A stretch of DNA of 60,000 bases from Phoronis australis (lineage: Eukaryota > Phoronida > Phoronidae). Shown here in pieces: positions 47,352 to 59,691 of this stretch. The stretch covers positions 1,993,366 to 2,053,365 of the forward strand of contig NMRA01000009.1 of assembly GCA_002633005.1 (NCBI GenBank). The letters run 5' to 3'. Under the pieces are notes generated by a model, which was not told where the DNA came from, searched no databases, and worked only from the letters and a program-made list of their open reading frames with translations. Positions within the stretch are counted from its first letter, which is position 1, and each line of letters begins with the position of its first letter. The translations under genes and the position numbers were made by a program.

Positions 47352-50300
47352 TCATACTTCATAGATTTCCACGTTATTTTTATCACCACAAGTTGAACTT
47401 CTTCCGGGACATCTCATTTTACATTGAGAATCCGCCAGCCTCGGGTGACTATACGACGATCCGCAGAGACACTTGCTGGCGTTCTGCAATGCAGCGTATT
47501 TGAGACCACGTCTACCACAGTAACGTTTGCAGTATTCAGGCGACATGAGGGTTGCGGAAGTGACGGTTTGTTTGGACTTAAAGGACTTCAAGCCGAAACA
47601 TCCAACTCTTGCTCCTGGGAAATTATAAGGAACACATCACTAAGCTAATTATTATGAACATATGAAGACATTTCTGTTGTGTTCAATTAAATACAAACAA
47701 TGCTTACACGTATAGAAACTTCCAAAATAGGTGACATACATGTACATGTATACACAAAACAAAACTGGACAAAATCATAAAGTGGCCTTAAAACAGTTCT
47801 CTTAATGGGTAGCTTTCATTTTTAATCGGAAGCTAAAATTTAAGTTATACTGAAGCAGGTGTTTTAAAGAGCCACAACTACACAAACTATATTGAAAACC
47901 TTTAAATCAACGGACAGAGGTGTGTTTACGGTCGAAAAGCACATTTCGGGTGTAATTCGTGGGCAGGGTAGAAATCTTAATCTTATTAACTGTGACTAAA
48001 ACTATGGAAAGCAAAACATGTTGTGTCTTTGAGATTTTATTGCAAATCGCCGATTCCTAAGACTGTCAATCGAAATCGAGGGGGTGACCCCATCAGCTGT
48101 TTTGTTACTTGGCCGCCGTGAAAATAGCCGACGCGGGCACTGTGTCGTGCTAATTACAGCCGGTGTGAGAAAAAAACAATGTCTAGTCTATTGAGTTTAT
48201 GTGGAAAAGAGGCGAAGAGCTGAATAACACATTAGAGGAGTAACCCCCCCTAGGATAAGCATCTGAGACCCAATCAAATGCTGGCCTGCCTGCAGAGTTC
48301 ACGTTGTGCGTTTCCAGAAAAGCCGAGCTTTCATAGACAACCGCGTGGGTTGCATTTCTCTCCCGTCTGAAATTGTAAATCTGTTTTAGAAAACCTTTTT
48401 TCCAGTTTTGACTGACAACTGAAAGAAATACCTCACCGAGTCTCAATATTTTTGAATGATCGATCTCTGCCAGTCGGCGGCATAATTATACAAATCTAGT
48501 TTTGCTAAACAAACAAATCCGCTTTGAATTAAAACCCAATGACATAGTAGTTACAACTGCTAACCCATGCATTTTTTGAGCAACTATTACCTGAGAACTG
48601 TATCGTGTCTGAACTCTAAAATTCCCTGTGTGGCACAGTGACCTTGCGAGTAAATGCTTCAACTGCCGCGGAAGTAGAGTATCCAGGGTCTCGCAAATTT
48701 TGTGAATACAAAAACAAAACAAAAACACATTCGTATGAGAAATGTTTGAAGAAAATTATCCGAACAACTGAGCGTGTTCAATTTTTGTCTGAAATAAATC
48801 TGTGATATTCACATTTTAGTCAGGCTCTATCATTGCCGATAAAATTTCTAAATCATAATCCATTATCGCACGCGCGATGTTCGGGATAACGACCGTGTGC
48901 TTGAACAAACGAAGAATGTTTATGTAAACCTTCTTTACATATATGACATGACCGTGTTAGATTAATAACGATTTTTGTGGGTGGGTTACTCTCCTCGGTT
49001 ACCGGTAGTTCTTGGGCATTGTGAGAAATCACTGCAATAGTTATGGATATTTAAAAAAAATATATCCATAATTAATTAATTGTCTAAAAACACATGAACG
49101 ATGTCATGTTGGCATGATCTTAAAAACATTCTTGCTAAGCGAAAAAGTGTCAATGCCTTTGACAAAAGAATTATCATGGGTCTCAACTGGTAACCGGTTG
49201 CATTAATACTGATAATTACTGATATGTATGAACCTGATGACCCACTATTTTGAATTTTCAAGAAAATGTCTTAAAAAACCCAATCCGTTCTCAACACTGT
49301 GCAGACATGTACATGTAAATTATAGTTTCAGTTTTTATTAATCAATAGGTGGCGGTACTTGTTGTGCAATCTATGTCAACCAAAAGTATCCTGCAATTTT
49401 CTTGCTTTGGAATGTTGTAGGCTGGTTCATGCAGGGGCCACAGAATTTTTGTAGATTGACAATGAGATGCCAACAGTGGATATGCAAAGTTTGAAAAATC
49501 GCCGCCTCTTTATATAAGATGTAAAACGTGCAATACAATTCAGGACCCGGATTTCATCAATAATCGATAGAACTCAATTTTTTTTTGAATTTTTCGTTCT
49601 ACTTTTTGCGAATTGAAGTCTAATATTCTGTGCTTGTGTACGTTGGGGATTAAATGGATGACTGTCTGCTTGCGATGGGTGACCCCAGTGGTAAATTTTA
49701 AAGTTCGAGTCTGGACTCGAAATCTTTACACTTTACTCGAATTAGTAATTCACGTCCTTGGATCATCAAATGCGAAGTTGGCGTAAAAACTTTTCATTAC
49801 AGCTACAAACATTATTTTCAATATATAATTACCACAGGTGGAGCATGACTTTTGACAGTTGTATAACATGTATTTCAGGTTCTTTTCGCATTCGGAGGGG
49901 TTCTTCTTCGACCACTGAGGACAATTTGAATTTTTGTCCACACATCTGACAGTCTTGGCTGAAACAAATGCATGCTTTAGTTTAGTAACAGAATCGTTAG
50001 ATTGATGAAATTTTCAGCAAATTCCAAAGCGTAGGTTATTCGCACGGTTTTACGTACCATTTGTAAGTGTAACTATTGTAAAGGGAGGTGTAAAGGGTTG
50101 ATCAAACTTAAGGGGAATGCTGGAAAATAAAATGGAAGCCATGTATAAACGAAGTTATTACAGAGAAGGCAAATAACGAGAAGTTTTTGCTCCAACAACC
50201 AACAACTGCAGCGGGTGCAGATTAGTTCAAGAAGAGAGAGATAAAGAAGAAGAACGATAAAGGCAACGAGAACAAAGAAGACGAACAAAGAGAAGAACAC

Positions 50301-50452
50301 GAGAAAGCACAATAGGAAATGAAGACCAATCTAAGAAAAAAAAGAAGCGGAAGAGGAGAAAAGGGTATAGAAAATGCAGATCCACGATTGCTTCACTACT
50401 CTAAGAGCATATTTCCCACTATAAAATTTTGTGCAAGAAACTTGCAAATTAT

Positions 50453-50506
<54 letters not shown>

Positions 50507-51701
50507 TTTTGTTTAAAATCCTTTTGTTGTGAGAGGTCGAGTGTCAATAGCCGAGGCTTCCGTTCCTCAAGAAATTTTAGGACGTCTTCCATTTCGACAG
50601 GAGAGTTCTCGGGAAATAACTTAAAAGACGGAATTTATAGGTTTCGTGTAAAAGTAAAAAAAATTGTGTCTAAGGATAATTGGTTCTTGCAAATACCGCA
50701 ATCATGTGATTATGACATCTGAGATTTGTTTTCGGCAACATTCTTAATAATATTATTCTGCTACTTGCAATTATTTTGAAAATATATTGGTTTATGGATT
50801 TTTCCATCAATATTTTTTTAAATAAAAGTTATTTGAAAATTCAGTTATTAGTTACGAACATAGTATGGTCTGAATTTATTTGTGTTACCGTTCAAACTAG
50901 GTCAAACAGGAAGTAACTACGTCTTGTGAAAAATGCAAGTTTAGAGTAACTGTATGAGAAAATTAAAGGAAAGGTGACACAATAGGCCACAAAAAAATCT
51001 TTTGCACTAACTTCAGAAGTTCAGATTAAAGGGGAATTCTTGAAACAATGGTTTCCACAGAGAGTCAGACAGTCAAAGGTTAATGATGACAAACACTGAA
51101 GCGATTACTGATTCACCACTATACCTTTGCACACCCCACATGCTTTCTGGCAACTAGATAACATAAATCGAGAATTCTTTGTACATTCTGACGGGTTGCG
51201 CCTCGCCCACTTTTCACAGCTACTGTGTTGATTGACGCAGTCGGACGTAACTGGAAGAGACAAAACGTATGGAGGACAGAGGCAATTACAATTACCAATA
51301 GTACATTGGGTATTAGTGCTTAGACGTATTGATTGTCACCATCGTCGAATGTCTGCGCAATCTCACTTCATTATCTTTTACAAAAAACAAAACCCCTTTC
51401 AACATTTGATGCCAATGGACCTTTCCAAAAAAGCCCTGTTGACCAACCAAGATAGAGTTCAGAAAAGCTGGAACCTCGTTTGGAGCAAGCTAGAAAAGCA
51501 AGACTTCTCGAGATTTCGAGTGTATTTTCAAGGAGAGTGCGTGATTGTGGCAAGCTTTTTTCTCGCTCCGAGACAGCTATTGAACTCTACCTAGGTTTCT
51601 TTATTCCGGCGATTCATGGGCGGCACTGAAAAAAGGGGCTATAGCCCCGCAGCCCCGCTGTGGTGAACCGCCTATGGGCGGGTGTCTCTCTCCCCCAACC
51701 C

Positions 51702-51738
<37 letters not shown>

Positions 51739-54700
51739 AGGATGAAAACTGCTGATTTGATGTATTTTATTAAGTAACCGACTGCACTTGCGGTAGTCGT
51801 AAAAGTTTGAGCAAATTGATTCAGGAATCGTTTGAAATGGACCCTGGGTATTTTGTGAAGTCTTTGCGCCATTGTAACAAAGAGATGGATATGTCTAAAC
51901 TTGATTTTCAACTCCAAAACCCTGCAAAAAATGCTGAGTGATATTAAAATACAAAGATTCCAAGCACCATGATAATTATAACGATACAAAGTCCCTGGCT
52001 TTTGAAATATGGTGAAATGAGGACTAAGAGAAATTTCAATGCTCAAAGAAAACTGTTAAAAGACTTTAGTTTAAGAAACATAGTTCATTCTTGACATCAG
52101 AAGTGAGATGTAATAATTGTTAATTTAAATACTTCTTTCAGAGTACAGTAAGAACAAACATTGCCCAAGAGACCAAGAGTTATCCATAGATATAACACCA
52201 ATATGTATCAACATAATTTGTGGAGCTGAGAACCAATATCTGACAGCTGGGCATATCTTGAGAACAGGCTTAAGTCGGCTTCATCAAGCTCATCATTTTA
52301 TCCGTCAGTCATGCTCTCCAGCAAATGTCAATTCCTCCAAAAGCAGAGAAGTCATCATCACTAATCTGACATTCTTTCATGGCGATGTTGTTTAAGTTGA
52401 AAGTTTTTTTGAAAGCCGCATTTACGTCACCGTTCAATATTTTAAAAATTTACCTGGGGGAGAGTTGGTAACCTTTGGTTTTTTAGTCGTTTGAAGTTGA
52501 GTTCCACCACAGTTATACATCGCACGGACTTTAGCCAAATCGGATGCAGTAAGATGACGTCTTTGTCCCAGTTCTGAAGGACTTGCGCCATTCTTAGGTG
52601 TAATGGTATACTGTCCATTTTTCGAGAAAGCCTTTGCGCCGTATTGCATGACACTGCTGATGTCGTACTTTGTTCCGTAGGTAAGCGACCCCTTGTGGAC
52701 GTTGAATGCAAACTTGTATTCTGTATAAAAATGTATGGGAATAAACGTGCATTAACTGTAAACTACTAAACCATAGAAAAACAAACCTTAGAGTAACATT
52801 TGTGTGATTTCAGATAATTCTCCCCGCCCCCCCTTACGCAGAAAAAATGGCAAGGAACTGGAATTATATTTAACTCATAAGCGGGCACAAAAAGCAGAGA
52901 GGGGCCAACTATTTTGAAAATGGCCATCAGATACAACTTGTTGCGCCATTATTCATTGTGTTTTTGCTTGAAACGGGAATGACAAATACGACGAAAACCA
53001 AATTAATACACAGCACGCCGCTGTGTGGTTTAAACTTTAAGAAGGCATAGTGGGCAAACAATTCTGCAGATGAAACAGGTATGTGTCGGTTAGTCACAAC
53101 AGAGGTCGCCAATAGTTTTCCTGTAACACTCGAGTTTCAGCGAACTCAAGTCTTTCGCTCACTGTCTTGGATGTTGTCCCAGTGAATATTTATATATTTG
53201 TCTCTGTCCTCGCGAGCCATCTCGTGCCCAAATCCTAGAGCGTGCATGATTTCATGAAGAACAGTTCCAATTGCATTAAAGCATCCCTTCGCTAAGTTGA
53301 TCGTCTGCCCTCCACCAGATTTTCCAACGTGGCTGTTGCATCTGATCGATAGAAAAACAATGTCGCAATAAAGTTACACAGTATCTGCGGTTTAATCGGT
53401 ACAATTTAATTTGGAACTGAAGTACAGACTAGTGTGAGTCAGATGTTTGCATCATTTTCAGTTTTTTCGTATTGTCAGTTTTTTATTACCTAGTTGAAGG
53501 ACGCGGAAACAAATCAAAAGATTTCAAACATTAAGTGAGTCACCATCAAGAACTTGACATATACATCCATCATGATTAAGAAATTTTGAATCACAGGGTC
53601 TATCGTAATGACCGTTAATGTTAATGCACGTGTTGGTCGTAATTTCGACTGACTTACCCGCTGGATGGAGTTTTGAAGACCACGTAATCGCGCTCCTTGG
53701 TTCTCTTCACCAGTTTAATGCATGTATTCTTATGGTAATAGTCAAAGGCTTGCTGGAGAACTGACCGACCACGGGAATCTATAGTAAAGGAATACAGCCA
53801 ATTCCAGAACATTGCATATAGTCAGTATATAGTCTGCGGAAAACCATATGTTACCAGACTATGGGAGCCCGTCCCATAAGGGCTGAGCTTCACTAACTGT
53901 CACGTTCCTGAACGCAGCCAACACGGACACCCGACTTACGTTAACTGGTAAGTACATATCAATCACCGTGACTAATAGTAGAGAAATCCTTTCGTTATGA
54001 ACCGTATTGTATGTTCACCTTCTGATTCCCGCTTTCCGAATGATATTTTAATTGAAAAGAACATTACCTACCAACACTGGAGTCGATGACGTAAGGCATG
54101 ACAGCGTTTGGCCATCTTTTACTGGAAGAAGGGTGGCCATTTCGTTTCTATAAGACCAAGTTTTACAAGACAAGTTGTAGCAAGTACAGTAGCAGATAGC
54201 TCCTTAGTTGCGGAAACGCTCAAATAAAATCAAGCCGCGCACGCTCAAATTCTCAATCGCAAATTCCCGTGTTGCTTCAGCGCGGAACTTACTAGCAGAG
54301 TTTATTGTGTTCACTCAACTAAAGTTGCTATTCACAAGAAAATGTGTATGATTAACGTATTATTGACTTGTTTCATACAAATTTGAGTAAAAGCACACCA
54401 AAGGTTTATCTTAGTAACTTTAAAGATGAATAGTCAACACATTATCGTACAAATGTAGTAACTCGACACTGGTTTGAATAATGCATCGAAAGGGAAACAA
54501 CTTACATCAAGAACTGTGAAAAGTACAATGAGCCCTGTTTTGACCATCAGTACCGTTAGATATACGTCAACCGCTAAATCAAGGTGATGTTTTGTTACTT
54601 CGTCAAGTTCTTAAAAAATGGTAAACCCTCCTAAACGTGGAAGCATGCCTATCGTCTCAGATGAGTTTCTCGACTGCTGTGAGGCAACCTCTTGCCTCAA

Positions 54701-57700
54701 ATTATTGACAAGATACGCGTTCTGAAGAACTGTTTTGGTTGAATAATGTTTTTATTGATTGTGGAACAGCAGCCATTGGAGGCTTGTGTGGAACGGCTCA
54801 ACAGTGTTTAGTGTTCTTGTGTGGAACGGCTCAACAGTGTTTAGTGTTCTTGTGTGGAACGGCTCAACAGTGTTTAGTGTTCTTGTGTGGAACGGCTCAA
54901 CAGTGTTGAGTGTTCTTGTGTGGAACGGCTCAACAGTGTTTAGTGTTCTTGTGTGGAACGGCTCAACAGTGTTTAGTGTTCTTTGTGACTACATGGTGTG
55001 TGGTTAAGCTTACATTTGGAAGTATGATGTCACCTTCAAATAAGTCTGAAACAAATATGGAAAGTATCACTTAAAGAATGCAACTTCTATGACAAAAATA
55101 TCAACATCAGTTTGGAAACTGAAACAAATATATGGCATGAAACTGATTCCGGAAATTCACTTATTCCTGTAAGGGAGAAATTCGTGCCTTCTGTCAACAT
55201 GAGTTTTGATTTAGGCCACTTTTCTTATAAAATCAGTCTCGATTTGTTCCAAATTGGAGATTATTTGCGAGCCTTGAAATGATTACCAATTCGTAAGTAC
55301 TTTTTCATGCAATTCTCATAAAATTTCAGGTCACAGCATGAACTGAAATTTTATGGGCTTGGTTTGAAAAAATAGTGACAAACTGCCAGTCTCGTCTCTA
55401 GCCCAGAGATTACCTCTGTACTGAGTAAGGAACAAGAGAATACAATATATGCAACAGTGTAAGTGGACTAAATCAGTTTTAGCATGCACAATATTCTTCT
55501 CAGTCAAAAATTATTTGTAATTACAATAATTCATAAATTTTACATTATTGACTTTCAACGTTAATAAAGAAAACATGTTATATGTCTGGTTACTTCATTG
55601 TATTATATTACTGTTTTTCTTGTTGAGGGCCCTCTTGGAAAGCAGGGCTATCACTGAAGAGGCCACCCTCATTTTAAATATCACAATAATAAATAAATAA
55701 ATAAATAAATACTTAACCTCGGTTTGGCATTATTTTTCATGTACATAAGCGATGGTTTAATTTCAAAAACTTAGCCCCGAAATACAATGGACCTATGCGT
55801 ACATGTATAACCCAAACAGCGACACACTGTTCATAGTGACTATACCGAGGTAAAGTTGGCTGATTTATTTTTATTTTTATTACCTCCATATTCCCCGGGG
55901 TCTGCTTCTTCATTGCTTCCATCTGAAATCACACAATCTAGGTATGTTATTCCCGGAAACCAAGATGTTGGTTTATGCGAATCAGTCTTTACACATTTAT
56001 GTAGGAAACTCACTTCTGCCATCACGTATTCATTCAATGTACAATTAATGCGCACAGCACAACATATTTTGATTGAGTTCTCATTTTTGTTTGACCCATT
56101 TGCAAGCCTATAGTCGGCGATAGCAGGTAGAGGGACTGTTACGATACGAGCTCCACAGCAAGTAGGTTAAATAGAAGCGCAATCTGTTGATGACGTCGTC
56201 TTCCTCAAGACTGGTGACACTGGCATTGTCACCAGCAAAGATCATAAACAGTTCCTTTCACACCTAATTCACGTGGAGGACGTTAAAATCCAAAGCGAAG
56301 CTCACTGAGATGAAGAAAGCGGGAGTTGACCATGCGTGTCTGAGTTAAATGGCCAGTCTTTCGAGTCCAAGTTGGATACCAAATTTTAAAAGTGTGTCAA
56401 TAATTAACCACACAGACGTAGAAAAATACATTAAAGAACAAGTCAATGCCTCAAAGAGTTGTCTGAACGGAAGAAAGGGTATATTTTTTTCGGAAAACTG
56501 GTTTCGTTTTACATAATTGCCGCGATAGTAATGTTACGGATTAGGTATTATGCTGAATGCAGGGTTACGTTTCTTCTTGTAAATTGTTGACGAACCAGAT
56601 CATCTTCTCGTATTTTTGACGAGTTAAAGATATATGCGACAGTGGCGGCTCATCACATTTTGCTGCCATGTGCAAGTCACATCTAATTTAACTTGTGGAT
56701 CAAGAATATTAACATCAAGCATAGCTTAAGCCCTGGTGAGGTAGGGACTACCGGGACTAACAGATGATTTGTCATAGATTTGAAAGAATGATTGATGTTC
56801 TTAAATATATTTTCATTAAAATAAAAAACCAGGCTGGTAATTGAAAATAAGAATTATTTGATGATCAGTTCTGCTTTCTTGGTTTTAATAATTCTTATCC
56901 CATCTATTCCGATGTGTTAGGTTTCAAATATAAAGCTGGACCAAGTCGAATTTTAAAATTAAGACACCTATTTCATTCGTCCAAAGCATGATCTCGCACA
57001 ATTTCAGTTAACTGGACAGCGCAAGCATAGTCATCATGTTTCTTCAAGGGCCTCGATCATCAGAGGGGAAAGGTGCCTGTGCCTTCTGAGAGGGGGATTT
57101 TGTCGCCGAGTGATGGAGAAATCTACCTCCCGATCAAATCAATAGCACCCCCGCTCTGTTGCAAGCTCTCATACGCTCTGTCTCAATTTGCATTTCGTGC
57201 TCTTTCAAATTGTCACCTGTGAGGTTACAGGTGGGCTGGGAGGGGGGGATTTTCAATAACTTGGGGAATTTTTAGACTTCGCGTGATTTTTTAAATAGTT
57301 TTGAGACAGGAATAGGGCCGATATTCGGCCCCAAAATCGAGGGATTGAGGGCCCTGTTCTTTCTGGAAAGAAACATGCATCATGTTTCAACCCATAGTCA
57401 TAAAAACACAGCCTGGCTGGCTAAGCAAGTTCTCCTGTCTTTGCTATGATGATCGGCAACCTAGATGAGACAAAACATTATCTAACTTTTCGAAAATATT
57501 TATAAATTTCACACGGAAATATTTTCCTTCGTCGCGGCGTATGGCAACGACCCAACGCTTCCGAATCTCAACGTCTTTAGGGATTGTAAAAGAGACAGTT
57601 GAGTGTCCTTATTTTTCTATCACCGTTCGAGAAACACGGAATACAACTATGCCGATAAGCCAACAGAACTATCTTAGCGAGACACGTTTTGGAACGCGCC

Positions 57701-58542
57701 TCCTGTCGGAATGAATTAAGTCTATGAGTAAATACTATTCAGGACAGCTTAATAAAATAAGGCAAAATGAACCTACCGTTTACTGTCAAAGTGTCCACCT
57801 GAAAAAAGGTTTCATGTATGTATCCTTCATATGGTTGTCTTTTGACCCACCTCTATTGCCACTGGCCATACAAACTAGAACTTCAGTAGAGGTTGGAGCT
57901 TCAGTATTGTAGTATGCGCTGCGAAGGTAAATATCTGACTAATTTTCTCGCCTTTGCACATATTTATCGCACATTTGTATGACTACGATCCTGATGATGA
58001 TATAGAGTAATATCGAAACGTCGATATGAAACACAGTGTCTTGTTTTTATCGTAAATAAAACTTTTCACTGCACAAAAACCATGTTCTCCATGGTTTTCT
58101 AACATTGAATAAATTAATAATACCCGGTACTGTCTCCTCGCCAAGAATTTCAAAATTATTCTTGTTTTGAAAATCATTATACCTTACGAAGAGGTACTCT
58201 TGTATCAACAGTCTCCGAGTTTAATTCTTTGTAAAATACATTTAATTTACGTTTTTAAATAAACTTGCATTGTACATTATTTCATTGTCGCGTTTGGTAA
58301 CAAAAATTTGCAAATTGAGAATGAAATACCACTAATATTTTGATTTTTATGTAAAATAGGTTTTGTTCAATAAGAAATACTTGCACAATTGCAAGGAATT
58401 TTTTTGAAAAACACCAAATGTTAGTCAAAACAGGAAAACTTAAATCTTGAATCGTTACCTCAATTTCATCCAGCGTTACCGCTACAGATAACTGCAGACA
58501 AATCAGAGGAACCAAAATCATCAGAGTCCACTGGGGTGCCAT
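47352..58542 (-). CDS. Secreted astacin metalloprotease with two ShKT domains and a WSC domain
   Basis: Extracellular zinc endopeptidase (M12A), 444 aa from 11 exons: 58542-58459, 57798-57777, 55922-55884, 55045-55014, 54147-54072, 53778-53658, 53341-53163, 52720-52454, 51250-51125, 49958-49833 and 47614-47352 (stop TGA). Phases 0,1,1,0,1,2,1,1,1,1 all fit. Residues 1-21 (MAPQWTLMILVPLICLQLSV) form a signal peptide. The propeptide is spread over tiny exons of 22, 39 and 32 bases and includes the astacin motif LFEGDIILP, whose Asp blocks the zinc. A basic site, SSKR, precedes WPNAVMPYVID near residue 71. The zinc site is HEIMHALGFGHE (154-165) with RxDRD after it; the Met-turn is SVMQYG (Met209, Tyr211), Gln replacing the usual His. 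A short Thr/Lys/Pro linker follows. ShKT domains lie at about 278-315 and 320-356, each with six Cys; the WSC domain (GCF to VEIYEV, 360-444) may bind glycans. Likely active in matrix, developmental or digestive proteolysis; substrate unknown. Confidence 0.9.
47615..49832 (-). other. Intron 10 of the astacin gene
   Basis: No repeat or coding element recognised; the open frames at 48183-48446 and 48486-48728 lack domains and splice support. Confidence 0.5.
50455..50505 (+). repeat. (GT)n microsatellite
   Basis: About 25 uninterrupted GT units in intron 9 of the astacin gene. Confidence 0.98.
51490..51560 (-). repeat. Small dispersed repeat, inverted copy
   Basis: The reverse complement resembles 15012-15108 and 2960-3062 (shared AAGCAAGACTT and GTGTATTTTCAA blocks in this orientation). 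It lies in intron 8 of the astacin gene. Confidence 0.45.
51704..51737 (+). repeat. (CT)n microsatellite
   Basis: About 17 CT units in intron 8 of the astacin gene. Confidence 0.95.
54783..54981 (+). repeat. 33-bp minisatellite (6 units)
   Basis: Unit CTTGTGTGGAACGGCTCAAC plus AGTGTTTAGTGTT, six nearly identical copies. It is only 32 bases below astacin exon 4 (55014-55045), in intron 4. As 33 is a multiple of 3 it stays open on the + strand as VWNGSTVFSVL repeats. Confidence 0.97.
55687..55711 (+). repeat. (AAAT)n microsatellite
   Basis: Six AAAT units in intron 3 of the astacin gene. Confidence 0.9.
56262..57724 (+). mobile_element. 1.5 kb terminal-inverted-repeat DNA element, copy 2
   Basis: Same order and orientation as 21645-23155, starting ACCTAATTCACG and ending GAATTAAGTCT, with numerous substitutions and small indels. 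The protein remnant near 56345-56510 is more broken than in copy 1. It lies in intron 2 of the astacin gene, between two of its tiny propeptide exons. Confidence 0.7.
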
Positions 58543-58601
58543 GCTGATCGTACCTGAGACTGCGCGTCGAGGAATAACTTTGACAGCAGCATCGGCTCTT
58601 G

Positions 58602-58607
58602 TATATA
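58602..58607 (-). promoter_or_regulatory. TATA box of the astacin gene
   Basis: TATATA (context GGGCTATATACAAG on the - strand) about 60 bases upstream of the ATG at 58542, which would give a 5' leader of about 30 bases. Confidence 0.6.
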
Positions 58608-58934
58608 GCCCAGCAGGTACTTTTCTCAGGGCAGGGCAAGTAATGTGGGCGATATGTATCGTTGGCCAAATAGGTTAAAGGCGAAGGCAACCTTTTTTCA
58701 TGTCAATTTTAGCAAAAATAAGGTTCGTCCAGACATATTTTTCACTTATTTACTGCTTTTCGTAATTTAATTAATTACTCGTCGTCTACTCCGGAAGTGA
58801 CGTTTGGGAGGCAAGAATTTCGCGTCAATTTCTATTCATATAGTCTGACTGTGAGAGCTGTCGAGTCAGTCATTGTTCTACCTCGGTTGTGACAAGTTCG
58901 GTCGTCGTTTGCTTTTGCTTACGAGTCAGTCAAC

Positions 58935-59126
58935 ATGCCACGCTGTTGCTGCGTACTGAGGTGTACTCATTATCGTCTCACGTACAGAGGAAAAACTGTC
59001 CCACTTGCCCGAGTGTCCCGCGACACACTCCCACTGGAGGGTGATTTGAGCACCTTCCAAATAGCTCAAATACAAGCCCACAATAAATTTATCAAACTTA
59101 GGCTCACCGATCTGTTCATTGGATGA
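58935..59126 (+). pseudogene. THAP-domain fragment, left arm
   Basis: It starts MPRCCCVLRCTHYRL, the first C-x(2-4)-C half of a THAP zinc finger. The frame then diverges and lacks the FP..W core and the C-x-x-H half. Non-functional. Confidence 0.5.
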
Positions 59127-59257
59127 CGAGCAGTCTTCTTCACTAGGGTGTCAAACTGGACCTGTATTCACTCCCACTACTCAACATCGCTGCAGGGCTG
59201 CTTACAGGCTCTGGGCTAGAGACAAAAGCACAGGCGAATCACTGCTAGTTCCCGGAA

Positions 59258-59691
59258 TTACACGCAATGGGGGTACGTTCGGAGGCACGGGTGACAGTAG
59301 ATTAAGTGCCTCCAGTCACTGCATATAGTGGCCACAGCTCGCAAGGCTTCTCGCTTCAAAAACGCACTTCTCGGGGTTGGCGACGGGGCACTGCCGAGAA
59401 TCAACAGCGACGGTATGGTACCCTTCTTCAGGCGTTGTTTCGCAGGGACCTTCATCAATTCAGAGTATATATCTCTGTCATAATCTGACGGCAGACTTGA
59501 AATGCTTGCCACACACTCAGTAACCCACCACTGCTTTGTACGTTGCGTGGACGAGTAGCGCTGCGTTCTTCACATGAACGAGCTAGCCAAGTACGGCGAA
59601 GTGTGTCATCCTTCGGAAAGCGACGCAAGGTACCCAAAGCGCATGTGAGACGATAATGAGTACATCCCGGCACGCAGCAACAGCGTGGCAT
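59258..59691 (-). pseudogene. THAP-domain protein, right arm, frameshifted
   Basis: It opens MPRCCCVPGCTHYRL and continues with RRFPKDDTLRRTWLARS, the THAP core. About 60 codons in, the coding signal moves to another frame (DYDRDIYSELMKVPAKQRLK, then KGTIPSLL), matching the end of a THAP domain where the AVP-type motif sits. The C-x-x-H pair is lost at the frame change. A dead copy inside the foldback element. Confidence 0.5.

Noticed and set aside
50073-50312. Hydrophobic 79-codon - strand frame in intron 9 of the astacin gene
   Set aside because: Complement of an A/G-rich stretch; the hydrophobicity is a composition effect and there is no splice context.
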